This document shows, piece after piece, positions 52,816-61,724 of a DNA stretch of 64,000 nt. Each line of letters begins with the position of its first letter. Position 1 is the stretch's first letter. Position numbers and translations under genes: made by a program. Origin of the DNA: Thermomonas sp. XSG (GTDB taxonomy: Bacteria > Pseudomonadota > Gammaproteobacteria > Xanthomonadales > Xanthomonadaceae). The stretch is taken from assembly GCF_014678725.1 (NCBI RefSeq), contig NZ_CP061497.1, positions 2,930,001-2,994,000 of the forward strand. Reading direction: 5' to 3'. The notes under the pieces are model-generated. The model was not told where the DNA came from. It worked only from the letters and a program-made list of their open reading frames with translations, and ran no database searches.

Positions 52816-53556
52816 TCAGTGCAGGAAGCCGTTGAGCCGGCTTTCGAGGTTGCGCGGATTCTCGCCCTCGGCGATCGCGATCAGGCCTTCGATCAGCATC
52901 TCGCGCTCGACCTGCTGGCGATGGATCACGCCCTTGAGCTTGGAACACATCGGCAGGAACATCAGGTTGGCCGCGCCGATCCCGTAGATGGTGGCGGTGA
53001 ACGCCGCCGCGATGCCGTGGCCGAGTTTGCTGGGGTCGCTGAGGTTCTTCATCACCGCCATCAGGCCCAGCACCGCGCCGATGATGCCCATGGTCGGCGA
53101 ATAGATGCCCATGCCCTCGAACACCTTGGCAGCGGCGGTATCGCGGTGGTGCTGCGCCTGCGCTTCGATCTCCAGCATTTGCCGCATGGTTTCCGGTTCG
53201 ACGCCGTCCACCACCATCTGCAGGCCCTTGCGCAGGAACGGATCGGGCAGCTGGTCAAGCACCGGCTCCAGCGCCAGTAGCCCCTGCTTGCGGGAGATCG
53301 TGCTCCATTCCACCATCCGCGCGATCAGGCCCGCATGGTCCTGCGGCGGCGGGAAAAACACCCAGCGCACGATCCCCAGCGCGCGCCGGAAGGTGTGCAT
53401 GGGCGTCTGCAGGAGGATCGCGGCGATGGTGCCGACGATGACGATGATGAAGGCGGCCGGCGACCACAGGCCCGACAGGCCCGCGCCCTTGAGGATGCTG
53501 CCGCCTACAAGGGCGACCAGTCCGAGGATCGCGCCGATGACACTGAGGATATCCAT
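52816..53556 (-). CDS. motC: Flagellar stator protein MotC (MotA family)
   Basis: This 246-aa protein has four TM segments, the first two near residues 1-55 and the last two at ~150-205. Conserved features are the proline in M-G-I-Y-S-P-T-M-G-I-I-G-A-V-L-G and the A-A-A-F-T-A-T-I-Y-G-I-G-A-A-N-L segment. The large cytoplasmic loop carries charged residues that contact FliG. With MotD it forms a proton-driven stator. The order cheA-motC-motD-parC matches polar-flagellate operons but lacks the usual cheB between cheA and motC. Confidence 0.93.
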   Translation of the reverse strand: MDILSVIGAILGLVALVGGSILKGAGLSGLWSPAAFIIVIVGTIAAILLQTPMHTFRRALGIVRWVFFPPPQDHAGLIARMVEWSTISRKQGLLALEPVLDQLPDPFLRKGLQMVVDGVEPETMRQMLEIEAQAQHHRDTAAAKVFEGMGIYSPTMGIIGAVLGLMAVMKNLSDPSKLGHGIAAAFTATIYGIGAANLMFLPMCSKLKGVIHRQQVEREMLIEGLIAIAEGENPRNLESRLNGFLH

Positions 53557-53565
53557 ATGTTCACG

Positions 53566-55350
53566 CTAACGGCCGCGCGCGGTGGCGCTTGAGCCGCGCT
53601 GCGCGGATTCGAGCAGTGCGTCCACGTCCAGGATCAGCGCCATGCGGCCGTCACCGACCAGGCTGGCACCGGCGTAACCGGGCAGTCCACGCAGGCTGCG
53701 CGGCAGCGCCTTGATGACCACTTCCTCGCGGCCGAGCACATGGTCGACCAGCATGCAGAAGCGCTGGTCGCCGGCCTGCAGCACCACCCCGCGGGTCGCC
53801 TCGCTGACGCCCTTGCCCACCCCCAGCCATTCGCGCAGCGACAGCACCGGCAGCGGGCGTTCGCGCAGGTCGAGGATCTTCTGCCCGTCCATCCACATCA
53901 CCTGGCTGTCGTCGTGGGTGACCACTTCGATCACCCGCACCAGCGGCAGCGCATAGACATCGTCGTCTAGCTCCACCAGCAGGGTCGGCAGGATCGCCAG
54001 CGTCAGCGGCACGCGGATGACGAAGCGCGAGCCGCGGCCCAGTTCGGACTGGATCTGCACCTGGCCGGACAGCTCGCGGATCTTGGATTGCACCACGTCC
54101 ATGCCCACCCCGCGCCCGGACAGGTCGGAGACCTCCGTGCGGGTGGAGAAGCCGGGCAGGAACAGCAGCGACAGACACTCGTCCTCGGACAGGCGGCCGG
54201 CGGATTCGCTGTCGATCAGGCCCTTGCGGATGGCGCTGCGACGGATCGCCTCGGCGTCGATGCCGCCGCCGTCGTCGCTGACCTCGATGGCGACGTGATC
54301 GCCTTCCTGCTGCGCGGCCAGGCGCACCCGCCCGACTTCCGGCTTGCCCACCGCGTGGCGCACCGCCGGCATTTCGATGCCGTGGTCGATGGCGTTGCGG
54401 ACCAGGTGCACCAGCGGGTCGGCCAGTGCCTCCACCAGATTGCGGTCGAGCTCGGTGTCGCCGCCCTCGACCACCAGTTCGACCTGTTTGTCGAGCTGAC
54501 GGGCGACGTCGCGGGCAAGTTTGGGGAAACGGGTGAACACCCGGCTGACCGGCTGCATGCGCGCCGACATCACCGCACCCTGCAGGCGCGCCGTGACGGT
54601 GTCGAGCGCGGTCACCGCGCGGTCGAGGTTCTCGTTGCGCAGGTCGGGGCGAAGGGTTTTCAGGCGGTTGCGTGCCAGCACCAGTTCGCCGACCAGGTTG
54701 ACCAGGGCGTCCAGCCGGCGCACGTCGACGCGGACCGTGTGCTCGGTTTCGGCGGGCGCGGGTGCAGGCCTGTCGGCTGCCGGTTTGGCCGCTGCCGGTT
54801 TGGCCGCTGCCGGTTTCGGCGCGGGTGGCGCCACCGGCTTCGGTGCGGGCGGCGGGGCGGCGCCGGGAATGGCGCCTTCACCGTGCAGGCTGTCTAGCAG
54901 GGCGTCGAAGTCGAGGTCGTCGAGGTTGTCGGGCAGCTCGAACGCCGGCTCCGCGACCGCGGCGACCGGCGCGTCGGCCCCGCGCACCTGGCGCAGCAGG
55001 GCCGGGTCGACTTCCTCGAGATCCTCGCCGCGACCCAGCGCATCGAGCATGTCCAGCAGGATGTCGACTGCGCGCTGGGCACCGTCGAAGGCGGCTGCGT
55101 CGAGCGCACGGATGCCGCTGCGGGCGGCGTCGATGCGGTCCTCGAAGGCGTGGCACAGCTGCACCATCGGGGGCAGGTCGAGGAAGCCGGCGCCGCCCTT
55201 GATGGTGTGGAAACCGCGGAATACGGCGTCGAGGGTGGGGCGGTCGCCGGGATCCTGCTCGAGCGCCACGACCTGTTCGCCGAGGCGATCAAGGATCTCG
55301 CGCGCCTCGACGAGGAAGTCCGCGCGGGCGTCGTAGCCGTCCGCCGACAT
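53566..55350 (-). CDS. cheA: Chemotaxis histidine kinase CheA (flagellar, first copy)
   Basis: This 594-aa kinase has P1 with phospho-His48 in F-H-T-I-K-G-G-A-G-F. An A/P/K-rich linker (~195-245, many P-A-A-K repeats) stands where the P2 domain would be short or absent. P3 follows at ~245-305, then P4 with H-L-V-R-N-A-I-D-H-G, D-D-G-G-G-I-D and G-R-G-V-G-M-D-V-V. The P5 domain ends it. It receives receptor signals and phosphorylates CheY (55967). The ATG lies 2 nt after the cheZ stop. Confidence 0.95.
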   Translation of the reverse strand: MSADGYDARADFLVEAREILDRLGEQVVALEQDPGDRPTLDAVFRGFHTIKGGAGFLDLPPMVQLCHAFEDRIDAARSGIRALDAAAFDGAQRAVDILLDMLDALGRGEDLEEVDPALLRQVRGADAPVAAVAEPAFELPDNLDDLDFDALLDSLHGEGAIPGAAPPPAPKPVAPPAPKPAAAKPAAAKPAADRPAPAPAETEHTVRVDVRRLDALVNLVGELVLARNRLKTLRPDLRNENLDRAVTALDTVTARLQGAVMSARMQPVSRVFTRFPKLARDVARQLDKQVELVVEGGDTELDRNLVEALADPLVHLVRNAIDHGIEMPAVRHAVGKPEVGRVRLAAQQEGDHVAIEVSDDGGGIDAEAIRRSAIRKGLIDSESAGRLSEDECLSLLFLPGFSTRTEVSDLSGRGVGMDVVQSKIRELSGQVQIQSELGRGSRFVIRVPLTLAILPTLLVELDDDVYALPLVRVIEVVTHDDSQVMWMDGQKILDLRERPLPVLSLREWLGVGKGVSEATRGVVLQAGDQRFCMLVDHVLGREEVVIKALPRSLRGLPGYAGASLVGDGRMALILDVDALLESAQRGSSATARGR

Positions 55351-55352
55351 GG

Positions 55353-55970
55353 TCAGATCCCGAGGTCGGCCAGCAGGTCGTTGGCCTCGTCTTGGGTGGC
55401 CGCCGGCGCATCGACGCCGGAAACCGCCGGGCCGTTGCCCCTGCTGTCCTCGCCATGCAGCGCCTGGATGTCGCCCAGGCCGGACTGCAGCGAGCGGATC
55501 AGGTGGATCACCCGCTGGATGATCTGGCCGGTGAGGTCCTGGAAGCTCTGCGCCTCGACCATCGACGACAGCCGCGCGCGGATCGCGTCCACGGTGGCCT
55601 CGTGCTCGGGGCCGATGGTGCCGAGCAGGGTCCGGCATTCGTCAGCCAGATCGAGGGTGCGCATGCTGGCCTCCTCGGTCATCTTGACCACGTGCTCGAG
55701 CCGGCTGCACGCGTCCGGCAGGCCGCCGGATGAGGCCTTGGCCGCGGCGGGGATGCGCACGTCGATCGCGCGCTCCAGGTCGTCCAGCTCGCGGGCAAGC
55801 TTGACCAGGCTTTCCACCACCGGCTGCCGGCGCCACTCCAGCAGCGAGTCCAGGTGGTGCTTCCAGGCCGAGGCATCGCCTTGCTCCAGCGCCGCCATGG
55901 CGGCGTGCAGGCGTTCGATGATCTGGGCGTCGCCGGCGGGAACGGACGGCGGTCGCAGCGGCAGGCTCAT
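55353..55970 (-). CDS. cheZ: CheY-P phosphatase CheZ
   Basis: This 205-aa protein is a long four-helix hairpin. It has the catalytic motif Q-S-F-Q-D-L-T-G-Q with the active Gln at residue 149, and a C-terminal CheY-binding helix [11 protein letters not shown]. CheZ removes phosphate from CheY to end tumbling signals. It overlaps cheY by 4 bp at its start and is followed by cheA after 2 nt. Confidence 0.94.
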   Translation of the reverse strand: MSLPLRPPSVPAGDAQIIERLHAAMAALEQGDASAWKHHLDSLLEWRRQPVVESLVKLARELDDLERAIDVRIPAAAKASSGGLPDACSRLEHVVKMTEEASMRTLDLADECRTLLGTIGPEHEATVDAIRARLSSMVEAQSFQDLTGQIIQRVIHLIRSLQSGLGDIQALHGEDSRGNGPAVSGVDAPAATQDEANDLLADLGI

Positions 55971-56359
55971 GCGGCTTTCTCCATCCGTTCGAAGATCTTG
56001 ACCAGCTTGTCTTCCAGGGTCGCGGCGGTGAAGGGCTTGATGATGTAGCCGTTCACGCCGGCCTGCGCGGCTTCGATGATCTGCTCGCGTTTGGCCTCAG
56101 CGGTGACCATCAGCACCGGGATCTTGGCCAGCGATTCGTCGGCGCGGATCGCCTTGAGCAGGTCGATGCCGGGCATCCCCGGCATGTTCCAGTCGGTGAC
56201 GACGAGGTCGAACTTCGCCTTCTGCAGTTCGACCAGCGCGGTGGTGCCGTCGTCGGCTTCCGCCGTGTTGGTGAAACCCAGGTCGTTGAGCAGGTTCTTG
56301 ACGATGCGGCGCATGGTCGAGAAATCGTCAACGATGAGGATGCGGATGCCCTTGTCCAT
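55967..56359 (-). CDS. cheY: Chemotaxis response regulator CheY (flagellar)
   Basis: This 130-aa protein is a classical CheY: Asp11-Asp12, phospho-Asp56 in V-T-D-W-N-M-P, Thr86 in M-V-T-A-E-A and Lys108 in I-I-K-P-F. The sequence [16 protein letters not shown] is typical of the FliM-binding CheY. The ATG at 56359 has AGGA at a good distance; upstream codons are spacer. The 98-nt gap to fliA contains two tandem GGTAAC units but no clear promoter. Confidence 0.95.
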   Translation of the reverse strand: MDKGIRILIVDDFSTMRRIVKNLLNDLGFTNTAEADDGTTALVELQKAKFDLVVTDWNMPGMPGIDLLKAIRADESLAKIPVLMVTAEAKREQIIEAAQAGVNGYIIKPFTAATLEDKLVKIFERMEKAA

Positions 56360-56457
56360 AGTGGATCCTGTGGATATTCGGTAACGGTAACGGTCGGCGA
56401 CCGGGAATCTTGATGGTGCCGCATCCACGCCGGGGATGCAGCCCCGGGGCACTCCGC

Positions 56458-57207
56458 TCAGGCCATTTCGGCGTCGATCTCGCTGCGCCAGTCGGTCAGC
56501 CGCGAGCGCAGCCGCAGCATGGCCTGGCCATGGATCTGGCAGACCCGTGATTCGCTGACGTTGAGCACGGCGCCGATCTCGCGCAGGTTCATTTCCTGCT
56601 CGTAGTACAGTGACAGCACCAGCTGCTCGCGCTCCGGCAGGTTCTCGATGGCGTCGCCCAGCGCGGACCGGAAAGCGCCCTGCTCGAAGCGGCGGGCGGG
56701 GGTGATGTTGTCCTGGTGTTCCAGGCGCGGCTCGCCGTCGTGTTCCTCGGCGTATTCGTCCAGGCTCAGCAGCTGGCCGCGGGCGGCGTCCTGCAGCACG
56801 TGGTGATAGTCGTCGACGCTCATGCCCAGCACGCCGGCGATTTCCTGCGAGGTGGCGGCGCGGCCTTCGCGCTGCTCCACGTTGCGAGTGGCGGCGACCA
56901 CGTCGCGGTAGCGGCGGTGGACCGAGCGCGGGACCCAGTCGCCGGCGCGGATCGCGTCGATCATCGAGCCGCGGATGCGGATCGAAGCATAGGTTTCGAA
57001 GGTGGCGCCCTGGTCGGACTGGAAGTTCCGCGCCGCTTCGATGAGGCCGATCATGCCGGCCTGGATCAGGTCGTCGATATCGACGCTGGAGGGCAGCCGC
57101 GCCGCCAGGTGGTGCGCGATGCGGCGCACCAGTTCGGCATGGCGAGCCACGATCGCGGCGGCATCACCGGTCTGCTGGGCGCGATACTGGGCGGCCCCGG
57201 TGCTCAT
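56458..57207 (-). CDS. fliA: Flagellar sigma factor FliA (sigma-28)
   Basis: This 249-aa sigma factor recruits RNA polymerase to late flagellar and chemotaxis promoters. Region 2 has [13 protein letters not shown] and [15 protein letters not shown]. Region 3 contains [11 protein letters not shown]-like residues, and region 4 [23 protein letters not shown] 57207 overlaps the flhG stop by 4 bp and is preferred over longer starts. A matching promoter lies before the STAS gene. Confidence 0.95.
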   Translation of the reverse strand: MSTGAAQYRAQQTGDAAAIVARHAELVRRIAHHLAARLPSSVDIDDLIQAGMIGLIEAARNFQSDQGATFETYASIRIRGSMIDAIRAGDWVPRSVHRRYRDVVAATRNVEQREGRAATSQEIAGVLGMSVDDYHHVLQDAARGQLLSLDEYAEEHDGEPRLEHQDNITPARRFEQGAFRSALGDAIENLPEREQLVLSLYYEQEMNLREIGAVLNVSESRVCQIHGQAMLRLRSRLTDWRSEIDAEMA

Positions 57208-58061
57208 GCACAGGCGCTCCCCTGGGCGGCGACCAGACGCTCGGTGAAGAATTCGACGTGGCCGCGCGGACCCTGTGGCGCCTGCCACTGGCCGATCTTG
57301 CGGACGATGTCACGGAACGCCAGCGACGCCGGCGCGGTGGGGAAGGCGTCGACCACCGATTCCTGCCGCTGCACCGCCAGCCGCAGCCATTCGTCGCGGG
57401 GGATCGCGCCGAGGTAGGACAGGGTCACGTCGAGGAAACGCGAGGTCACGCGCTCCAGTTTGTCGAACACCGCGCGCCCTTCGTTGACATTGGGCACCTG
57501 GTTGGCCACCACCTGGATGCGGTTCACGCCGCGGTCGCGGCTGAGCACCTTGATGAGGGCGTAGGCATCGGTCACCGACGCGGGCTCGTCGCAGACCACC
57601 AGGATCACGTCCTGCGCGGCCTGGCAGAAGGTCAGCACGCCGTCGCTGATGCCGGCCGGGGTGTCCACGATCATCACGTCCAGCGGGATGTCGAGATGCG
57701 AGAACGCGTTGACCAGGCCGACGTGCTGCTGCGGCAGCAGTTCGGTCATGTGGCGCTTGCCGGAGGCGGCCGGCACCACCAGCAGGCCGCGCGGGCCTTC
57801 GATGACGGTGTCGCGCAGTTCGCAGCGGCCGGCGAACACGTCGGCCAGGGTGAAGCGCGGCGACAGCCCCAGCATCACGTCGACGTTGGCCAGCCCCAGG
57901 TCGGTATCCAGCAGCATGGTGCGCTGGCCGGCGTTGACCAGGGCCATGGCGAGGTTGATCGAGGTGGTGGTCTTGCCCACGCCGCCTTTGCCGCCGGTCA
58001 CGGCGATCACGCGGGGCGCGGTGGTGGCGTTCGCGGCGCGATGGGACTCAAGCGGATGCAT
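57204..58061 (-). CDS. flhG: Flagellar number regulator FlhG/FleN (MinD-like ATPase)
   Basis: This 285-aa MinD/ParA-type ATPase has the deviant Walker A G-G-K-G-G-V-G-K-T at residues 23-31, L-L-D-T-D-L-G-L-A-N-V-D and I-V-D-T-P-A-G-I-S-D. It limits flagellar number and activates the FlhF GTPase at the pole. The N-terminal stretch before Walker A is short and has no visible DQAxxLR activator motif. It overlaps flhF by 14 bp and fliA by 4 bp. Confidence 0.94.
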   Translation of the reverse strand: MHPLESHRAANATTAPRVIAVTGGKGGVGKTTTSINLAMALVNAGQRTMLLDTDLGLANVDVMLGLSPRFTLADVFAGRCELRDTVIEGPRGLLVVPAASGKRHMTELLPQQHVGLVNAFSHLDIPLDVMIVDTPAGISDGVLTFCQAAQDVILVVCDEPASVTDAYALIKVLSRDRGVNRIQVVANQVPNVNEGRAVFDKLERVTSRFLDVTLSYLGAIPRDEWLRLAVQRQESVVDAFPTAPASLAFRDIVRKIGQWQAPQGPRGHVEFFTERLVAAQGSACA

Positions 58062-59595
58062 GGCGGCCTTCGTCGTGGTTGGGGCTGACGCTGTTGTCGC
58101 GACGGGGGAAGTCCAGGGCGCTGGCCAGCTCCCGGGCGTCGGCCAGCTCGAGGTCCTCGGGTACCCGTTGACCGGAGGTGGTGTACGCCATCGGCAGATT
58201 ATGCTGCACCAGCACCGAGAGTGCTGCCCCCGGGCGGATGCTTTCGTCCAGCTTGGTCAGGATCACCGCTTCCGGCGCCGCCGGGCGGTAGCGGCGCAGC
58301 AGTTCACCCAGATCGGCCGGATGCGCGTTCGCCGGCAGCACCAGCAGGCTGCGCACGTTGCTGGCGGCACGCACCCACAGGATCTGCCGCAGCAGGGCGC
58401 GGTCGCGCAGGCCGTGGCCGGCGGTATCGATCAGCACCAGCGGGTAATCGGCCAGCTGCTCCAGCGCGTGGGTGAGGGCTTCCGGGCCGTCGGCATCACA
58501 CACGGTCACGCCCAGCCGGCGGCCGAGCACGTGCAGCTGTTCGCGTGCACCGGCGCGCTCGTTGTCGGTGCTGACCAAGGCCACGTCGCGGGCGCCGTGG
58601 CGGGCGGCATAGCGGGCCGCCAGCTTGGCGATGGTGGTGGTCTTGCCGGCGCCGGTGGGCCCGAGCAGTGCGACGATGCCGCCGCGCTCCAGCAGTTCCC
58701 CGTCGGCCACTGGCAGCTCTGTGGCCAGCGCTTCGCGCAGCGGCGACAGGATGGCTTCGGTCTGCAGGGTCGGGTCCAGGCGCTGGGCGATGCGCTGCGA
58801 CAGCGCGTCATCGCAGCCGAAAGCGGCCAGCGCGTCGAGGGCAGCCGCGCGTGCGGGCGAGCCACGCAGGCGCTCGGTCGCGAACTGGCCCATCTCGCGT
58901 TCGATCACCTTGCGCATCGCCGCCAGTTCGGCGCGCAGCGCGGATACTGCCGGATCGGTTTCGATCACCCGAAGCGCGGGGGACTCGTCGGCCCGCACCG
59001 GCGTTACGGCCGCGGCGGGCGTGGCAGTCGGGACGGGAGGCTGCGCGACCAGCGGCTGGGTCGGCAGCGGCGGCGCGGCAGCGCGGCGCAGGGCCTGGGC
59101 GAAATCGGTGGGCTGGAGCGCCTCGTCATCGTCGATGCGCACGTCAATGCGCGGCGCGCCCGTGCCGGCAACGGGTTCGGGCTGCCGCGCCTGCGCGGCG
59201 ACGGTCTGCGCAGCCGGTGTGGCGGCAGGGCTGGACGCGCGGGCGGCGGGCTTGAACGCGGCCATCATCTGTTCCAGTCGGCTGGCCTGGCGTTCCGGCA
59301 GCGCGGGTTTTTCCAGCGGCGGGACTTCCACACCGTCGATCCGGAACACCGCGCGTTCGCTGCCGCGGCTGGCCGCGGGGGCGCGGGCCGGGGCTTCGGC
59401 GGAGGGCGCGGGCACGTTCATGGTGCGCAGGGTCTGCTGCACCAGCGCCTCGTCGTAATCGGTGGCGGCTACCACTTCCACGCCGCCTTCTGCGACCTGG
59501 CGACTGGACAGGATCACCGCGTCGGGGCCCTGTTCGTCGCGCACCATGCGCAGCGCGGTGCGCATGTCGGGGGCGGTGAAGCGTTTGATTCTCAT
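58048..59595 (-). CDS. flhF: Flagellar placement GTPase FlhF
   Basis: This 515-aa SRP-type GTPase recruits early flagellar parts to the cell pole. The N-terminal domain (M-R-I-K-R-F-T-A-P-D-M) is followed by a long A/P-rich low-complexity linker (~60-210) and the NG domain. G1 is G-P-T-G-A-G-K-T at residues 312-319, followed by later D-T-A-G-H and T-K-L-D motifs. The length is above that of many FlhF proteins because of the linker. It lies 38 nt downstream of flhA. Confidence 0.94.
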   Translation of the reverse strand: MRIKRFTAPDMRTALRMVRDEQGPDAVILSSRQVAEGGVEVVAATDYDEALVQQTLRTMNVPAPSAEAPARAPAASRGSERAVFRIDGVEVPPLEKPALPERQASRLEQMMAAFKPAARASSPAATPAAQTVAAQARQPEPVAGTGAPRIDVRIDDDEALQPTDFAQALRRAAAPPLPTQPLVAQPPVPTATPAAAVTPVRADESPALRVIETDPAVSALRAELAAMRKVIEREMGQFATERLRGSPARAAALDALAAFGCDDALSQRIAQRLDPTLQTEAILSPLREALATELPVADGELLERGGIVALLGPTGAGKTTTIAKLAARYAARHGARDVALVSTDNERAGAREQLHVLGRRLGVTVCDADGPEALTHALEQLADYPLVLIDTAGHGLRDRALLRQILWVRAASNVRSLLVLPANAHPADLGELLRRYRPAAPEAVILTKLDESIRPGAALSVLVQHNLPMAYTTSGQRVPEDLELADARELASALDFPRRDNSVSPNHDEGRHASA

Positions 59596-59633
59596 GGTGT
59601 TGATCCGCTATCCAGTCTGTCGGGGTGCCAAGC

Positions 59634-61724
59634 TCAGCCAACCGCCCCCAGCAACCGCAACCGCTTGTCTTCGGGGACTTCGCCGTAGGCCAGCACCGAA
59701 AGCTGCGGCACGCTGTGGCGTACCAGCCGCGAGATCGCCGCGCGGATCCCGCCCGGGACCAGCAGGATCGCGGGTTCGCCGCGTTGTTCCTGCCGGGCCA
59801 CGCACTCGCTGAGGTTCTGGTGCAGACGCTCGGCGAGTCCGGGTTCCAACGCGGCGCCCTGGCCGCTGACCGAGTCCTGCAATATGCGTTCCAATTGCGG
59901 GGCCAGGGTGAATACCGGCAATTCCGGCGCCATCCCGTTGAGCTCCTGCACGATGAACGGGCCCAGTGCGGTGCGCACGGCGGCGGTCAGCACCGACGGG
60001 TCCTGGGTATGAATGCCGTGCTCCAGCAGCGCCTCCACGATCCGGCGCATCTGCCGCAGCGGCACTTTCTCGGTCAGCAGCGACTGCAGCACCCGCACGA
60101 TCACCGACAGCGGCAGCAGCTTCGGCGTCAGGTCTTCGACGAGCTTGGGCGACGCCTTGCCGACACTGGCCAGCAGCTGCTGCACCTCGTCGTGGCCGAG
60201 CAGTTCGGCGGCGCGTTCACGCACCAGATGCGACAGGTGGGTGGCGACCACGGTGCCGGCATCGACCACCGTGTAGCCCAGCGATTCGGCGTGGGCGCGC
60301 TGGCTGGGCAGGATCCAGGTGGCATCCAGCCCGAACGCCGGGTCCTTGCCGGGGATGCCTTCCAGCGGGCCGAACACCCGGCCCGGATCCAGTGCCAGCA
60401 TCCGGTCCGGATGCAGGTCGCCGCCGGCCACCGGCACCCCGTGGACCAGGATGCGGTACTGGCCCGCGGCCAGTTCGAGGTTGTCGCGCACGTGCACGGC
60501 CGGGATCAGGAAGCCCAAATCCTGGGTCAGCTTGCGGCGCACGCCCTTGAGGCGGGTCAGCAGCTCGCCACCCTGCGCCTTGTCCACCAGCGCAATCAGC
60601 TTGTAGCCCACTTCCAGGCCCAGCGGCTCCACCGGCGCCACTTCGTCCCAGCTAAGTTCCGCCACCGCGCTGGAGCCCGGGGCCGCCATGTCCTGCGCCG
60701 CCGGTTCGGCGGCCGCGTCTTCGTGCTTCTTCAAGCGCCAGGCCGCGTAACCCAGGATGCCGGCGAACAGCAGGAACGGCAGGTTGGGCATGCCCGGCAC
60801 GATGCCGATCAGGCCCATCAGCGCCGCCGCCACCACCAGCGCGCGGCGCTGGCCGAACACCTGCGCGCCGACCGCGGCGCCCATTTCCTGTTCGCGGGTG
60901 GCGCGGGTGACCAGCATCGCTACCGCGGTGGACACCAGCAGCGCCGGCAGCTGCGCCACCAGGCCGTCGCCGATCGCCAGCAGGGTGTAGGTCTGCATGG
61001 CGTCGCCGAAGGCCATGTCGTGCTGCAGGATGCCGATCAGCACGCCGCCGATCAGGTTGATGAACAGGATCAGCAGGCCGGCGATGGCATCGCCGCGCAC
61101 GAACTTGCTGGCACCGTCCATCGAGCCGTAGAAATCGGCTTCGTTGCGCACTTCCTCGCGACGCAGCTTGGCTTCCTCGCGGGTCAGCAGGCCGGCGTTG
61201 AGGTCGGCGTCGATCGCCATCTGCTTGCCGGGCAGGGCGTCGAGGATGAAGCGCGCCGACACTTCCGAGATGCGCCCGGAGCCCTTGGTCACGACCACGA
61301 AGTTGACGATGGTGAGGATGGCGAACACCACGATGCCGACCGCGTAGCTGCCACCCACCACGAAACTGCCGAACGATTCGATGACGTGGCCAGCCGCGGC
61401 CCCGCCCTGGTGGCCGTGCAGCAGCACCACGCGGGTGGAGGCAACGTTCAGTGACAGCCGCAGCAGCGTGACCATCAGCAGCACGCTGGGGAAGACCGAG
61501 AATTCCAGCGGGCGCTTCACGTAGACGACCGCCAGCAGCACCATCAGCGACATCGCGATGTTGACGGTGAACAGGAGGTCGAGCAGGAACGGCGGCAGCG
61601 GCACCACCACCATCGACAGCATCGCCAGCACCACCACCGGCGCCGCCGCGCCGCTGCGCATCGACTGGAGGAGCGAAGACATCGAGCTGGCGCCCTGCGC
61701 GCGGTTGTCCGGGGCGGCGCTCAT
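59634..61724 (-). CDS. flhA: Flagellar export gate protein FlhA
   Basis: This 696-aa protein has about eight TM helices in residues ~20-330, including the conserved FHIPEP region (R-I-S-E-V-S-A-R-F-I-L-D-A-L-P-G-K-Q-M). A cytoplasmic C-terminal domain (~360-690) docks chaperone-substrate complexes. It forms the nonameric ring of the type III export gate. It overlaps flhB by 4 bp. Confidence 0.96.
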   Translation of the reverse strand: MSAAPDNRAQGASSMSSLLQSMRSGAAAPVVVLAMLSMVVVPLPPFLLDLLFTVNIAMSLMVLLAVVYVKRPLEFSVFPSVLLMVTLLRLSLNVASTRVVLLHGHQGGAAAGHVIESFGSFVVGGSYAVGIVVFAILTIVNFVVVTKGSGRISEVSARFILDALPGKQMAIDADLNAGLLTREEAKLRREEVRNEADFYGSMDGASKFVRGDAIAGLLILFINLIGGVLIGILQHDMAFGDAMQTYTLLAIGDGLVAQLPALLVSTAVAMLVTRATREQEMGAAVGAQVFGQRRALVVAAALMGLIGIVPGMPNLPFLLFAGILGYAAWRLKKHEDAAAEPAAQDMAAPGSSAVAELSWDEVAPVEPLGLEVGYKLIALVDKAQGGELLTRLKGVRRKLTQDLGFLIPAVHVRDNLELAAGQYRILVHGVPVAGGDLHPDRMLALDPGRVFGPLEGIPGKDPAFGLDATWILPSQRAHAESLGYTVVDAGTVVATHLSHLVRERAAELLGHDEVQQLLASVGKASPKLVEDLTPKLLPLSVIVRVLQSLLTEKVPLRQMRRIVEALLEHGIHTQDPSVLTAAVRTALGPFIVQELNGMAPELPVFTLAPQLERILQDSVSGQGAALEPGLAERLHQNLSECVARQEQRGEPAILLVPGGIRAAISRLVRHSVPQLSVLAYGEVPEDKRLRLLGAVG

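Noticed and set aside
56360-56457. Possible sigma-28 promoter between fliA and cheY
   Set aside because: TCAAGATT and GCCGACCG are present but only 7 nt apart instead of 11, so the spacing is wrong.
59596-59633. Sigma-54 promoter before flhF
   Set aside because: A TGGCAC half-site is present but no TTGC at the required distance follows.
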